64,000 bases of DNA from Ascarosepion bandense (GCA_037127315.1 JBBBDQ010001684.1:5458501-5522500), one strand, 5' to 3'. Counted from the stretch's first letter, positions 46,649 to 59,344 are shown. Notes: a model not told the origin generated them from the letters alone. Made by a program: numbers and translations.

Positions 46649-47193
46649 CAAAGTGATAACGATTATATTTCAGATTGTTCTAGAGTTCTATTGATTAGAA
46701 ATAATTTCTGATTCAAATACGGTTGTTTGTCGTCATTTTTTGTTACTTTTGGTTAACTTTTTACACATTATTTATTTATTTATTGAAGATTTAATTATTA
46801 CATTTACCTTCAGTTAAGGAAGTATTCGTAGTTTCTTGATTTGTTTATTATTTACTAAAATTTTAAAAGTTATTTAAACGTTTTGCTTATTTTATATATG
46901 CTTTTTATCATTTATGTAGGAAAATGTGCTTTACTGATATTGTGGATAGAGCAGCCACGGTTAAATGCAAAATGAGGAAGAAAAATACCCAACAAAAAAA
47001 GTGACAAAGTTTGTAATAAACAATAAAAAAAAGAGAAAGGAACAGGGCCAAAAATAATATAAAACAAGCAAAGAATATATTCAGTAACTGTATTGTTTGA
47101 TTTGGGTATATTGAATTTGTGATTTTTATGTTGGACTGTTTCTAACGTAATTTCATCAGTTATATAGAATAGGTGATTTAAATCTCGTTGCAG

Positions 47194-47324
47194 TAAGTGC
47201 AGAATAGACTACAAGAATCCGCCAGATGGAATAATTTTCAGAATTATTAAATATATAATCGCATGCGATTCTAAAGACGATAAAAAGTCGTGCGTGACGC
47301 AGTCGGCACTTGTGGATCAATGAG
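47194..47324 (+). CDS. Exon Y of secreted peptide family, gene B
   Basis: Acceptor 'aatctcgttgcag', 42 codons, TGA at 47321-47323, donor TGAG/GTAAAATATT. Length 131 nt as in all copies, with cysteines at 2, 24 and 33. Most divergence from gene A's copy lies between the cysteines; PPDG, R16, the KY pair and CVTQ are kept. Confidence 0.6.
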
Positions 47325-47391
47325 GTAAAATATTCTCTAATTTATCATTATTCGACACTTTATCACAATTTTCTCTCTCTCCCTCTTTCCA

Positions 47392-47416
47392 TATATATAT
47401 ATATATATATATATAT
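47392..47416. repeat. (AT)n microsatellite
   Basis: Short AT run downstream of exon Y. Confidence 0.9.
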
Positions 47417-47764
47417 AGTCGATACGCCATTTTTATATATTTATTAAACAGTATATTCTATCTACCGCTTTGAATATTTGAGAAATATTGTTAGAAAAAT
47501 GTACGACATCCTGAAATATTCGAACCGCCGTGAAATATTCGAACCGCCATTATATTTAATGTGTTTGGACTCCTCGGTCGCAGAAAATTTCCAGTTTTAT
47601 AACTAAAACGGAAAAACAAACTTAGTAAAAATACTTATTAAACTCATACACAAACAATTGTCTGTAAAATGAAAATCTCAAAAAATATTCAGCAAAACAC
47701 TAAACCTCAATTATTGATTAACTCGTGCAGCAAATAGCTGGTCAAATTTAATGATTTCAAAACA

Positions 47765-48165
47765 CAGCTCCCCTTTATCCACCATAGACAAACTTTCCTA
47801 TCCGTCATCAACATGGTAACTGTTCTGACGAGCATTATTCTCTGGTGCCCCGACCACATAAATTTAAGTGTACTACTCGTTTGGTATCATTTACTGATGA
47901 AATTGTTAAAGGTAACCATCACTTCTACTCAAAAGGTTTCTTTTCTTGCATTTCCCGTCTACGGAAGTTCCTTCTATTTACTCTCTACCCTGATATCTAC
48001 AATCTCTAAAAATTTAAGTGCAATATCATTTTTCATCTTCTTGAATCCTGTTCATCTCTTATCATTTCTTTATTACTCTCTGATCCCAGTTTTTTCTTAC
48101 ACTTTAACCCCTGCGCACTAATGGTGGTTTCGTCTCACTTGGTGTGAAATGTTAATTAAAAACTC
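47765..48165 (+). mobile_element. CR1/Jockey-type LINE 3' end fragment, unit B
   Basis: Equivalent to 25560-25960. Degraded SRLWKFLLF-type C-terminus and 3'UTR 'gcgcactaatggtggtttcgtctcac'. Confidence 0.7.
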
Positions 48166-48999
48166 AAATTTCTTACAGCAATACGATTTCATGAGGTAGA
48201 AAAAACCCCAAAGAACGACATTTACCGCAACAGTAAGCACCACTCATTGTAAAAACTGGCGTGTCCGAACATTCCGACTTCAAATTCTTTCTCATTTTGT
48301 CAAAAATCCTACTAATGTATGATGAATATCCTCAAACTTATTGCCAATATTGTTATCATCTTGTTGTCTTTTATTCTTCTAAAATCTTTAACCGTTATAT
48401 TAAATCCTTGGATTAAAATAAGTATACGTGGGTCATCTTTAGTTTTAATATAAAAAAGTTTCGGACTCCGCATTAAAAACAAACGAGCAATCAACATAGC
48501 AACTGCTGAATTAATCAAAACCAGAACTATTACTACAAATAAAATTTATGATAATAAAGGAACAACAATTTACTCAGACAAATAAAAGACAGATGGTAGT
48601 GGAGAGCCATGATCATCTACGTCGTGGTGTGAGAGAAAATTATTTTTCAATTTTAGAAGACATTAGAAATTTTGCCAAATTGATACTAGTTTCATTTCAC
48701 CTGCTTCATTGGATAATAAAATAATCCTATAATATTAATCTTGAACATAGATATTGTGTTTATGTCTAGATTCATAATTAACGTGCTCGATTCACTCTAG
48801 TATAGCATCATTTTGATAGCTAAGAATCCAATTTTATTGCAAGTTTATTGCAATTCCCTCCAAGAAAGATGATAGTTCCACTAGCATGCCATAAGTTACT
48901 GAGAGTGAAAGAGAATAAGAAAACTTTATTGAGACAAAAGAATAATAAAAGAACAGGTTTCAGGACGACAGAAGATTATAATTGGCGTTGCATTTAAAG

Positions 49000-49080
49000 T
49001 TTTGAAGATTGTATGTGCAGGGAAACCACAAACCAGAAAAGAGTTTTACAGACAGGAAACGTGAAAAAAGAAACAAAACA
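49000..49080 (-). mobile_element. CR1/Jockey-type LINE C-terminal fragment, unit B
   Basis: Shortest of the three copies ('gttttacagacaggaaacgtgaaaaaagaaac'). Confidence 0.5.
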
Positions 49081-50051
49081 TTGCACTGCAACGAAAGGTT
49101 AGAACTATCATAATAAAAATATCTAAATGTTGAACAATTCTTGTGTTTACTTAGTTTTGCGAGAGTGGATTATATATTTATATTTTTATTTATATATTTA
49201 TTTATTTGTATATAATTATTTTACATGTTTTTAATTTTTTTATGTTCTTTCCGGTTGTCAATGTTTAAATAAATTATTTATTTGGATTTTGTTACTTAAT
49301 TTTTATTTTATTTTATTTTATTTTATCTATTCTAATAGTTGTTATGGCGACACTGGTTTTTTAATTTGTTTATTATTTGCTTGGTTTAATTTATATGTTC
49401 TTTATTATTATATATTTATTCTTTTCGGTTTTCGATTATGAGTAACGTAGTAAAAATTTCTTTTCATATCTGCATTTTGAGATGAATTCAGATCGTTTAA
49501 TTAGTAGTTTGTTTTTGGTCTGGTAAGGTAATAATAAATATTTGTTTTTACCTCCAAGCAAATAATAACTATTTTTTTCCTCCAGGTAAAGAGATTTTTG
49601 GCTTCATATGGCGCAATAAAATTCTATACAATTAAATTCCCATTCACTAGCTGAAGTAGATTTTACTATAAAATAATATACCTCTTAGCATAAAGAAGCT
49701 ACATGTATATTACAAAAGCCAAACAAACATTAAATCCCCTTAGAGAATTAGGTATTGTTTAATTTTGCGAATCCCTGTATTTATTTTCTATTTTTTCCGA
49801 CAGGATTATTGCGACAGATGTCTATTTATGACGTAAAAATGGAAAGTAAAACCATTTAATTCAGAACTGAAATCAAACAAAATGAGAACTGAACCAAACA
49901 AAACTGAAAAATCCCAGAGTTTTTGTCGGTTTTCTATCAATCTCTTACGAAGTATTAATAAAATTTAAACATTAGATAGGTTTTCTGTTTGTTCTTTATT
50001 CATTCATCTTCTTGGATTTTAACCCATCTTTTATTTGCATTTCATTATTAA

Positions 50052-50055
<4 letters not shown>
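49081..50055. other. AT-rich duplicated spacer, no gene
   Basis: Copy of about 4200-5340. Nothing coding seen. Confidence 0.5.

Positions 50056-50104
<49 letters not shown>
50056..50104. repeat. (AT)n microsatellite
   Basis: Pure AT run at the position of the compound repeat 5342-5438. Confidence 0.95.
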
Positions 50105-50108
<4 letters not shown>

Positions 50109-50229
50109 GAATTCACTGATTTCGCTACTTACAGATAATACTGACATGTGTTCAGCTATTATTAAATTATTTATAATCTAGCTTGTCTTTAAAAGAGAAC
50201 AGAAATCTCAATTCAAAATAATTTATAAA

Positions 50230-51120
50230 TATATTTCCTGCTTTGGTCAACCGACTGATGATTGTATTACTATCCACGATAAAGCGATTAGTTCTACATA
50301 GAGATACTTTTAGGGAAAAAAAAACGACAGTGAAATATAAGTCTCATAGTCTACATACATCTGTCATTCGTGTACATTTGTTGTTCGTCTCTATTCGACA
50401 TTTAACGGGTCTAATAATGAGTTATATGAGAAGTGCTTAATGCCAGGAATTTCAAATCTTCATCAAGTAGATATATTTTTTTTTACATAAGTTCACCTGA
50501 TTGTTGATGAACTAAAGGCTACACAGCTGTATTAGCTAGCTCTAGCTCCTGTATCAGTGTAACGCAGGGTCTTTCTCTTTCTGATCACTCACCACGAAAG
50601 ATCGTTTGTAGATGGTTTTTATTGCACAAACTGTCGATCCATTTGCATTTAATTAATTGTGTCTTTTCATGGTGATTGATTGATGTAAGTCCTATTCATT
50701 ATTACTTGAATGCATTCAAAGTTGGTTTCATTTCTTGATAAAACAACGTAAATATTCCGCAAACTATCAATTCGTTGTATTTTCTCCAGTCTTGTTTATG
50801 AATGACGTAACATTTGGAAAAATGGAATAACAAATTCACACAGTCAACATTGTTCACGGATCGGAATTCCCGTGGCAGAATACAGGCTAGATAGTAGTAT
50901 CAGTTTACGATTAATATGTAGGCTAGGATTGTAGATGAGTGTCATCAATAATACAGACAGGCTTCATCAATGTGTCACATGAGCCTGCGATACCATTCCG
51001 CACATTGTGGGAATATGTGAAAGTGTCCGTCAGGATGCCTCCGTGTGTGGAATCAAGAGGAGGAATGTTTTAAGATTTGTTATGAGATGTTCTACTAGGA
51101 ATTGAGTTTAAAAAAAGACA
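50230..51120 (+). other. Triplicated block, unit B (open frame broken)
   Basis: The 44-codon frame of units 0 and A has ATA in place of its ATG (50951-50953) and an earlier TAA at 51071-51073, although the codons between are conserved. Confidence 0.35.
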
Positions 51121-51768
51121 AAACGAGAAAGGCTTAAAAACAAATTAAATGAATAATAATATACTAAATAATGGCATTATTTTACGAGGCACGGGAATTT
51201 TTGTTTCAGTAAGATGAACACTTTTCTTGTACTAAATCAAATTCTGCTATGAACTCTATTCATGAGAACACTAATTAGTAGTTTATTGACGTGTTTAATG
51301 AATTTGGGTGACCGACTTAATTTCTGTTCATGAAAATGACATTTCTTGTTCATGTGTCCCCAAAAATCTATTATATCCTTACATTATATCTAGTTTATTT
51401 TGATATGAATTTTATTGATTAAAATCGAAATTATTATTTGTTTTGTGTTTCTTTAAGCTGATTGATTGATGTAGGTCGTATTCATTATCACTTAAATGCA
51501 CTGGCATTCAGACTTGGTTTCATTTCTTTATGAGACAACATAATTTGCACTTGAATCTGACAAATTATAAGCCAAGTTTGTTGTTAAAATTTATACAGTA
51601 GATATATTAAGTAAATATTAAATAAATTTAATTTACTATCAGACACTCTGAGTAGGCATTTGAAAGCATCTACTTTATTACTCTACGAAATATTTGAAAA
51701 TGTATGATAATGCTTTAAAAGGAATACATATTACAGTTCCGAATTCACGATAGGTTGCATGGATCAAT

Positions 51769-51825
51769 ATATACCTGATGAAGGTCGCAGGGCGCAACAA
51801 TCGAAACATTGTGATAACAACTTGA
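51769..51825 (+). ncRNA. Decayed hammerhead-like motif, unit B
   Basis: CTGATGA at 51775-51781 and GAAA at 51803-51806. The stem II 5' strand here is AGGTCGC, closer to the GGCC-type stem expected of Penelope hammerheads than in units 0 and A. Cleavage position still G. Confidence 0.45.
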
Positions 51826-52673
51826 AAATAATAGTACGAATGTAAATAGTGTATAAAATGATAAATCCTCATTCCAGAAACTCAGACAGAAATCAGTTTT
51901 AATAGAGAAAATTTTTGAGGTCAGAATCTGGCGCAATTAATCTTCAAAAGAATCAAGTTTATCATGCAGCTGATGGCATTCATCGTCATTTATTTATTGA
52001 AAAATATTTCGTTATTTTTAAGAATTTTTTATTTTAGCCGATTGAGCTTCAACCTTCAGTAAATTTAATTTTTTACCTAAACACTAAGAACTACCAAAAG
52101 ATGAGTTAAAAAAAAACTGTTTACTAGACCGTTGGTTTTATTCAGACGATAGCAGTCTATCTCTAATCCGTATGAAAAGAAAAATGAATTATATATGTAT
52201 GTATAAGTAAAGTTTTGACGATTTAAAAGATTCTCATATATTTTTTATACTAATCGACTCATCGAACTGCCATTATAGACAAAATTTAAAAACAACAAAT
52301 TTAAAAATATATTAAAAATCCAAAATTTCTCCAAGAGATATATTCAAAAGTTAAAAGTTAAATGTTATTTAAGGGTTCATTTTCATAACACTAAGACACT
52401 AGATCAAACGACGGTGAACTCTATTTGAAGAATGAGCTGAATAAGCTTAATATATCAACCAACCCCCAAATAAATAAATGAATATCTAAATAATCACTGA
52501 AATAATTAAAGAAATCGTTACACTTTACCTAATAAGTGTTGAGATAATAGAAGATATCTTACTACACATTATGCGGTAATGTTCAGCATATATAAATAGT
52601 TGAACACATGACCTGAAAATTGATTTTACGTATGATATTGAATGTCACAGCTTGGTGGTAATTGCAGTGTTTA

Positions 52674-52686
52674 TACACACACACAC

Positions 52687-52738
<52 letters not shown>
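52674..52738. repeat. (CA)n(TA)n microsatellite
   Basis: Short CA run, then a 50-bp AT run. Confidence 0.95.
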
Positions 52739-52741
<3 letters not shown>

Positions 52742-52869
52742 TGTATGCGTGCGTGTTTTTGTAAAATTCTGCGTGTGCGATCAGAATACTTTACGTAAAT
52801 ATATGTCTTTAATTTGGAAAATTGCTGACACCTAATTAGGAATCATTTCGTACGGGCTGGGACCCTCCT

Positions 52870-53880
52870 TCCGAACATTGGTGAACATGGTGCTTTACAA
52901 CTTCGTATGCTTTTTAGTTTAGATATAATTATTTACTACAAAATTATTTACAACTAATCCTTGAATAAAATATTCTTTAAAAAGCATATATAACACTTAT
53001 ATCTCTATCAATTTTACCATTATCTTTAAATTGGAACTTTGTCAGTTTGTCGGCTAGTACCCTACTATTCAGCCGCTAAGTATCTGGCCGTCATCACTTA
53101 TTTGATAAGATTCTGTGATTTATAGTCGAACTTCGAATTAATTCAACAGACGGAGATTGTTTTTATTCACCTGTCCATACCCAGAGATATTTGTATCATC
53201 GAATTCTTCGTAGTTAATTCGTTTTTGTGAAATTATCTGTTCTCCAATTGAAACAATTTATATTTATTAAACTATCTGTCATATATATTTACATTGGTAG
53301 AGACAAATAAATACATGTATACTTAAAAAAATGTTAACTATGAAGCAACTGTTTTGTTTGAAATTATACAAGTTATCTAGTCACCTGTTGAGCCGAAGTC
53401 TTCTTTCTTTTATGTGCCATGTCTCTTCAGAACGTAGGTTTCATGAGCGTTCACTTCATTTTGTCCCTTGTACCTCTTTTTATTCTTTGTCTCAAACCCT
53501 GTTCTGCTATACTTTTGCTGACGACCATTAAATAAGTTACGCGCTGCTTTCCCGTGTCCTTCTTTCCTTCCATCCGACCTGTGTAGATTCTTCTTCATCT
53601 TTGTGGAGATTGTTCAGACTTCGCAGCCATACAGGATGACGAGATATCATGTAAAAATTATTGCTTTTCGGATAATACAATCTTGTGAACTGAATGAAAA
53701 GTTCAGTTGGAAAATTTTAGGTTTTGTTTAATACGGAAGATGCTGGAAAAAGGTGGTACAAAAACTACCAAAATGTCAAGAACATAATTGTCAAGCTAAC
53801 GATATTCGTCGGAAATGTTTTTTTTTATAATAATTCCTCTAAAAACTTCAGAAAATATTATCTCATAGGCCGTTTCATCG
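52870..53880. other. Segment Q between units B and C
   Basis: Promoter-proximal spacer with a reversed RTE tail (53400-53640; the minus strand encodes MKKNLHRSDGRKEGHGKAAR). No P block intervenes here, unlike ahead of genes A and B. Confidence 0.6.
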
Positions 53881-53944
53881 TAGAGAATAAGCGCCTAATT
53901 TAATCACAAATTTTGCACGCGATAGATAAGTTAATGTATTCTTA

Positions 53945-54217
53945 GAACGAATAAGGTATTTCTTTTTTGACATCTGTCACGCATACGTCGCTACATGACA
54001 AGAAAGTTTTATTTTTCTTAACGACAAACCAATGTAATAGTTTGCTAAGTGATAATGTTCATAATTCTTGAACCTGCTGCATGAAGGTCAGCCAGTCACA
54101 GCTGGCACGTTTATGTATTTTCAATTGTCATCGCTGCCTTTTTCTATATAAAGAGATTGTTTCTTCCAGAACAAACTAATATTGGTCAAGGAAAGATCTT
54201 CTCAGGTTTTGTCTACC
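53945..54217 (+). promoter_or_regulatory. Core promoter and non-coding exon 1, gene C
   Basis: Inverted repeat GCCAGTCACAGCTGGC at about 54090-54105, TATATAAAG at 54145-54153, exon 1 to 54217 with donor GTAAGTATT. Confidence 0.65.
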
Positions 54218-54782
54218 GTAAGTATTACCTAAGATCTTTATGCAAATTCATGGATTCGGTAACGTTAAAGCGACCGTTCACGATGATTATCAAGATTTCC
54301 TGCACGATAAATATAATCTAATAGAATTAAGATTATAGAATTATAAATGCATTATACAAAGAGAGATAGATAAGTTCTCCCCCTGAGAATTTTCGAGAAG
54401 ATAATGGAGGTTTTGGTGGCTGGGAATATTGGAGAAGACTATGAAATTTCTCATCCTGGAAGACAATGCAAAAGAAACACTGGGAAAATTAAATATCAGG
54501 ATTCGGTTTGTGTTAAAATTTAAAATTATCTTAATCACTGTTGAAAATAAAATCATATTTGGTGTGAGTTGCTGAGAAAAATGATGCCTGATATGATGTA
54601 TCAAAATGGAGTCTATTTTGATATCTAATTTCAATATGAAAAAAGTGAAGACTATATCCAGTTTATCAACTACGAAGCGTTCTAAAAGTATTTGATTTAA
54701 ATCAGTGAGCGTTTAACTTGAACAAATGTTCTATTTCCAGAAGGTACAAATTTGGCAATTACTGACTTAGAAGGCAACAACC

Positions 54783-54839
54783 ATGAATTCAAGGATTTTA
54801 AAAGTCTTCCTGATCATTTTTGTGTTTCTGCTGCATTAA
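54783..54839 (+). other. Signal-peptide-like mini open frame in intron 1, gene C
   Basis: 18 codons with RILKVFLIIFVFLLH, then TAA. Preceded by 'ctatttccag' (AG 54739-54740). See 21349-21405. Confidence 0.3.
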
Positions 54840-55498
54840 ATTAACTACGAATAAACAAAACCACTTGATTAATTCATTTGGTTAATTATCTTAGATTTGC
54901 TGAAAATGACAATGATCGATTTCCGTGGCCGCTTAAATTACTTGAATAAAAAGGGGAGATAATCAACTTCTATATCAATTCAGTACTTTACTCAATACTC
55001 GATTTATTATCCCTATAATTACTCATAACTATCCATTGAAAAAAGTATTAACCCATCTCTTCTCCGTTCATCTCTGGATTAAATAGCAGAACAGATTTGG
55101 TTCAACCAGTCTATCACAGAAGATATGGCAATCTACTGCAAGATCATATTCTGCCCCATCAGTCATGTCTCTTTCGTGACATGATCACGCAAGTGTGTAT
55201 CACATATGGCTGACTGACTTATTTATGAAATAATTGAGAATTCAAAACATTCAATTATAATAGGTATTTATCAAACTTTCTAATTCATCAGCTGACATAT
55301 TTTTTTCGTCCAGTTCAAATTTTGAGCTTAAATTTTGTATGATTTATTTTTGTTGCTCTTTCTCATTATTTGAAAATGACATCTTTTCATTTTAAGGAGA
55401 AAAAAATGTTTACTTTTACGAAAAATTTCGTATACATTTAAAACGATCACATCTGGTTTTTTTTTTTTTGTTCTTTTTCAAGCAGGTACTTTTAAACA

Positions 55499-56088
55499 AT
55501 GATGCATCGCCTTTGCCTCACCTATGCTTTGGTCTTCTCCTTCACTTTTATGACGTCAGCTTCTAATGATTGTGCCATCCGCTGTATGACTTGCGAAATA
55601 GGTGGTGATAAATTCTGTGATACCCGTTCCCAGATCGGGTTGGAAAACTGTCTGAGGTAAATATCTAAGTAAAAAAAATAAACACACACAATTTCTTTAA
55701 ACCTATTAAACATGAAGCATCGCCAATTATTATAAGTTTTGTAGAAAGTTTCTTTCATCTTAATTGCAGTTATTTTTTATTGGACATGTAGATGTTGTCA
55801 GTCTACGGAGACTAGTTTTAGTGTTATATCGAAATTTATAATTATATTTTATTTAATTTAATAATTAATAATTTATGAGTAGCATCTTTTTCATCAGTTC
55901 AATTTCAGTTTACTTTTTATCTGTTAGTTGCTTTTCAGCGTCTATGACCGTCAGTCTACGGATGTAAGTAAACTGTACTCTCCGTGAATAAAGAATGCAT
56001 TTCAAACAATTCAACTTTACATGTGTTGTCACTATTATAATTACTGTTCTGTTCTTTCAGATTTGGAAACAAATTTAAAATTACGTAA
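55499..56088 (+). CDS. Secreted cysteine-rich micro-exon peptide, gene C (exons 2-4)
   Basis: Exon 2 is 55486-55656 with two ATGs from 55499. The signal segment has three residue changes from genes A and B, in its hydrophobic part. The mature part has the same five cysteines with identical spacing, but most loop residues differ; the RCMTC and GGDKFC segments are kept. Exon 3 is 55928-55963 (36 nt). Exon 4 is 56061-56084 (24 nt), followed by GTAACT; read through, it stops at 56086-56088. Only the phase-2 reading gives the same stop position in all three copies, which is why I place the exon 3 acceptor at the upstream AG (ctgttag) and not at the one 11 nt later. Exon Y is at 59050. No family recognised. 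Confidence 0.7.
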
Positions 56089-56339
56089 CTGCCCAATGAC
56101 AGTAACAATAATTGTGTGAATATTTGCAATGAAAACATTAATATTACTTGTTAATTATTAAGTTTATCTTTGGTATATTTCATAAAATATCCAATTTCCG
56201 CTAATAGGATGTTTTAGAGTAACACAATGTAGATGTGTATCCTTTAAAATGGTATTGATGAATGATGTGTGTGATGTGTGATGCGAATAAGATAATAGAT
56301 GGTAGAGAAAATAATTTTAAAGGAAAACGAGGACTCTTC

Positions 56340-56730
56340 TTGCATGTGCCGTGTCACGTTAGAAAGTAGGCGATCATGGCCTTCCATATATTACTATCAT
56401 TTGTTGCTCTTCATACAACTTCTCCCAGTCAATCCCCGCACCATTACCCATCTGCTCAAATCTATCAAGTGTGTCAAGCGTTGATTTTCCTGGTCTTCCT
56501 TCCCGTTTATCCGTCCCGTAAACATCAAATTCTCCAAGCCTTCCTTTCTCATGACATGCCCCAATAACTTCAGCTGTGCATTTCTGATGTTAAGTATCAG
56601 TTTCCTTGTGTCTATCCTCTCCAAAGTCTCGTTGTTGCTCACATGTTCTGTCATATCCTCAGCATACTCATGTAAATCCACATTTAGGTTGCTTCAAGTC
56701 TTTGGAGAGATTTGAAGCGTTCGCTGCCAT

Positions 56731-56791
<61 letters not shown>

Positions 56792-57640
56792 TTACATAAC
56801 AATCCAGTACTCTTTTCTTTGTTACCAGTGAAATTTTCCTGTCTTTTAAAACTTTACTCATCTTCTAGAATGCATCTTTGGCCATGCCAATACGACTTTG
56901 GATCTCTGTATTGCATTTTCTGTCCTCTGTAAGAACACTTTACAGGTATTTTCATCTTTGCACCAGTTTGATATTGGTATCGCTAAATTTTAGTTGGTAT
57001 TTTGGCGCCCTCTTTTACTGATTACCATGCATTCAGTTTTCTTGTAATTGAATTGTAGGCCTTTGTTCCCGCTTTCTTTAACTACTTCACGTAGAAAATG
57101 TTGTAGTTCCTTTGCTGTGTTTCCTGTCCGCACTGCATAGTAGCTGCGTATCTTCTGTTGTTTAGATACGGCCACCAGTGACAAATCCTGGCAGGACATC
57201 TTGAGTAGTGTCGCTGTATAGGTTGAATAGATCCGGTGAGAATACACATCCTTGTCTTACACCCGTTTCTATATTTGTGTCAGTGTTTAACTCGTTTCTT
57301 GACCGTATGCTGGAAGTTTGCTGCAAGTTAAGGTTCTTAAAAACTCCAAAATCTTTATCGAATACGTCAAGGCTGTCAAACGTCTCTATCAGGTCTTTTG
57401 CACCATTCTATCTCGAATACTATTTCATAGTCAATAAAACACAGTTACACGCCCTTCTACATTTCTCTTTATTTTCTGTAACTCTCTAAGCTTAAATGTT
57501 ATGTTCTTTAAACCTTCGTCTTTGACGAAACCACACTGTTCTTATCCTATTTCTCGTCTGATTATGCTGAGCACCCTGTTCGTCAGAATTTAAATGATGA
57601 GGTTTGTTACGTGACCAATTAAGCTGATCGTTTGGAAACT
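56340..57640 (-). mobile_element. RTE-type LINE in the exon 4 - exon Y interval of gene C
   Basis: The minus strand encodes ETLERIDTRKLILNIRNAQLKLLGHVMRKEGLENLM near 56530-56620, KELQHFLREVVKESGNKGLQFNYKKTECM near 57010-57100, and RT blocks further up. Same ancestral insertion as in A and B. It now ends at a private LTR-like insertion near 57640. Confidence 0.8.
56733..56788. repeat. (GA)n microsatellite
   Basis: GA run inside the RTE fragment, shared in position with unit B. Confidence 0.97.
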
Positions 57641-58129
57641 TCCTTTTAAAAACAACAACAAAGAATGGTTTATTCTCTTAGTAGGTGTACAAGAGTGATA
57701 GTGTGTAAGTGTCCATTTGGTTCTCTGGTCAGTAGGCTGGTACTTGGTTTGTAGGAAGAGTGTGCGAAGCTAGCAGTAGCGGGTGTCGCTGTTCAGTATG
57801 TCGATCCTTGGTTTGTAGGAAACTTGTACGAAGCTAGCGGCAGCGTCTTCTTCAGCGAAAGGGTTCCAAGTGGAATCAGCGGCAGCGTTTTCTTCAGCGA
57901 AAGGGTTCCAAGTGGAATCAGTGGCAGCGATGTGAGAGAGACGTCTGTTTCTGATGCTGGCTCATGGCTCTCTGCCTTTGTCCGTTCTACCAAAATGGAC
58001 TAGGAAAAATAGTTCTAGAGAGGAAGAAGGAATTAATGCGCTCTGCCAGTTGATTGGTCAGTGAGTGACCGAATCTCCCGTCGGGGGCACTGATTCGCGA
58101 AAGGAAATAGATCTGTGGCTGCTACAAGT
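57636..58129 (-). mobile_element. Solo-LTR-like insertion with internal tandem repeat
   Basis: Units A and B run continuously through this site ('gatcgtttggtggagttcac'), whereas unit C has about 490 extra bases. Read on the minus strand it begins TGTAGCAGCCACAG, carries an AATAAA polyadenylation-like signal near its end, and finishes in a T-rich stretch. These are LTR-like features. A 42-bp unit ('agcgaaagggttccaagtggaatcag') is tandemly repeated at about 57845-57930. The target duplication is unclear. Confidence 0.55.
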
Positions 58130-58340
58130 TCACACTTGTTTACCTTTTTGATTTTAAGAGATTAAGATAGTATTGTTGAAGAGAGTGTTCAGTCCAGAAA
58201 AAATAGAACAAATAAATATTCAATATCACATAAAACATTGCTATAATAAAAAGAATTATAACAATTATAATTAACATTTATTCACTCATTCTAAACAAAT
58301 GAGAATAGGACAGACATTTCTCCTTTACACACACCAACAA

Positions 58341-58444
58341 ATAGCATTCACACTATCAGACAAACAGTTCACCAAAGCAGATCGTCAACACGCGCATTAT
58401 CAAAAAAATTTGTTTTGGCTGAAATATTTATAGATGTTTGTTAA
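58341..58444 (+). pseudogene. Candidate exon X, unit C, broken
   Basis: The acceptor AG is AA here (58339-58340), the first cysteine codon is changed to phenylalanine, and a TAA stops the frame at 58442-58444, well before the other copies end. Confidence 0.3.
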
Positions 58445-59049
58445 TGATGCATTATGTTTAGGTACATTGCATTATTCTAACGGTTACAGCTTAGTGGTAA
58501 CGATTATATTTCAGATTGTTCTAGAGTTTTATTGATTAGAAATAATTTCAAATTCAGATGCGGTTGTTTGTCGTCATTTTATTTTATTGCTTGTTAACTT
58601 TTTACATATTATTTATTTATTGAAGATGTAATTATTTCTTGTTTATTATTTTTATTACATTTACTTTATTGAAGTAAGTTTTCGTAGTTTGTTGATTATT
58701 TATTATTAACTTAAATTTTTAAAAGTTATTTAAAATTTGCTGACTTTTATATATGCATTTTTATCATTAATATGGGAAAATGTGCTTTACTGATATTGTG
58801 GAGGGAGTAGCCAAGGTCAAATGCAAAATGAATAATATAAATATAAAAGCAAAAAAGTGACAAAGTTTGTGATAAACAATAAAAAAAGAGAAAGGAACAG
58901 GGTAAAAAAATAATATAAAACAAGCAAAGAAAATATTCAGTAATTGTATTGTTTGATTTTGGTAAGTTCAAATTAATATTTGTATGTTGGGCTGTTTCTA
59001 ACGAAATTTCATCAGTTTTATTGAGTAAATGATTCAAATCTCGTTACAG

Positions 59050-59180
59050 CGCGTGTAAATTAAGCTCCAAGCCTCCGTCGAAAGATTTTCTTTACAGAAT
59101 ATTCAACTATTTAGTCAAATGCAGTTCTGAACACGATATATTGACATGCCTGTCTCAGCTTGTAGATGTGGATCAGTGAG
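59050..59180 (+). CDS. Exon Y of secreted peptide family, gene C
   Basis: Acceptor 'atctcgttacag', one base, 42 codons, TGA at 59177-59179, donor TGAG/GTAAAATATT. It is the most divergent copy, with few residues shared with A or B beyond the cysteines at 2, 24 and 33, R16-I17, Y20 and Q36, yet it has the same 131-nt length. This is strong evidence that the frame is under selection or was until recently. Confidence 0.6.
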
Positions 59181-59287
59181 GTAAAATATTCTTTAAATTA
59201 TCATTATTGAATTCTTTATCCTCATTTTCTCTCTCTCTTTCTTCCCATATATATATTATATTTTAGAACATGTACAAAATTTTTTAT

Positions 59288-59344
59288 CCACTACAAAGTG
59301 TACATTTTTTTTCGACATTTCAATTACAATGTCTCATCAGGTGG
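59288..59344 (-). ncRNA. Hammerhead ribozyme
   Basis: The minus strand shows stem I strand CCAC (59344-59341), CUGAUGA (59340-59334), and stem II GACAUU/AAUGUC (59333-59328 with 59319-59314, six perfect pairs, 8-nt loop). GAAA follows (59313-59310), then a weak A/U stem III, cleavage triplet GUA (59294-59292) and stem I return strand GUGG (59291-59288). All core nucleotides are present and stem I has four pairs. The short unstable stem III is typical of hammerheads in Penelope-like elements. It lies just below exon Y of gene C, where units A and B have other sequence, so it arrived with an insertion. Confidence 0.8.

Noticed and set aside
56606..56932. Frame with a long RE repeat
   Set aside because: It is the (GA)n tract; sense coding of the region is on the other strand (RTE).
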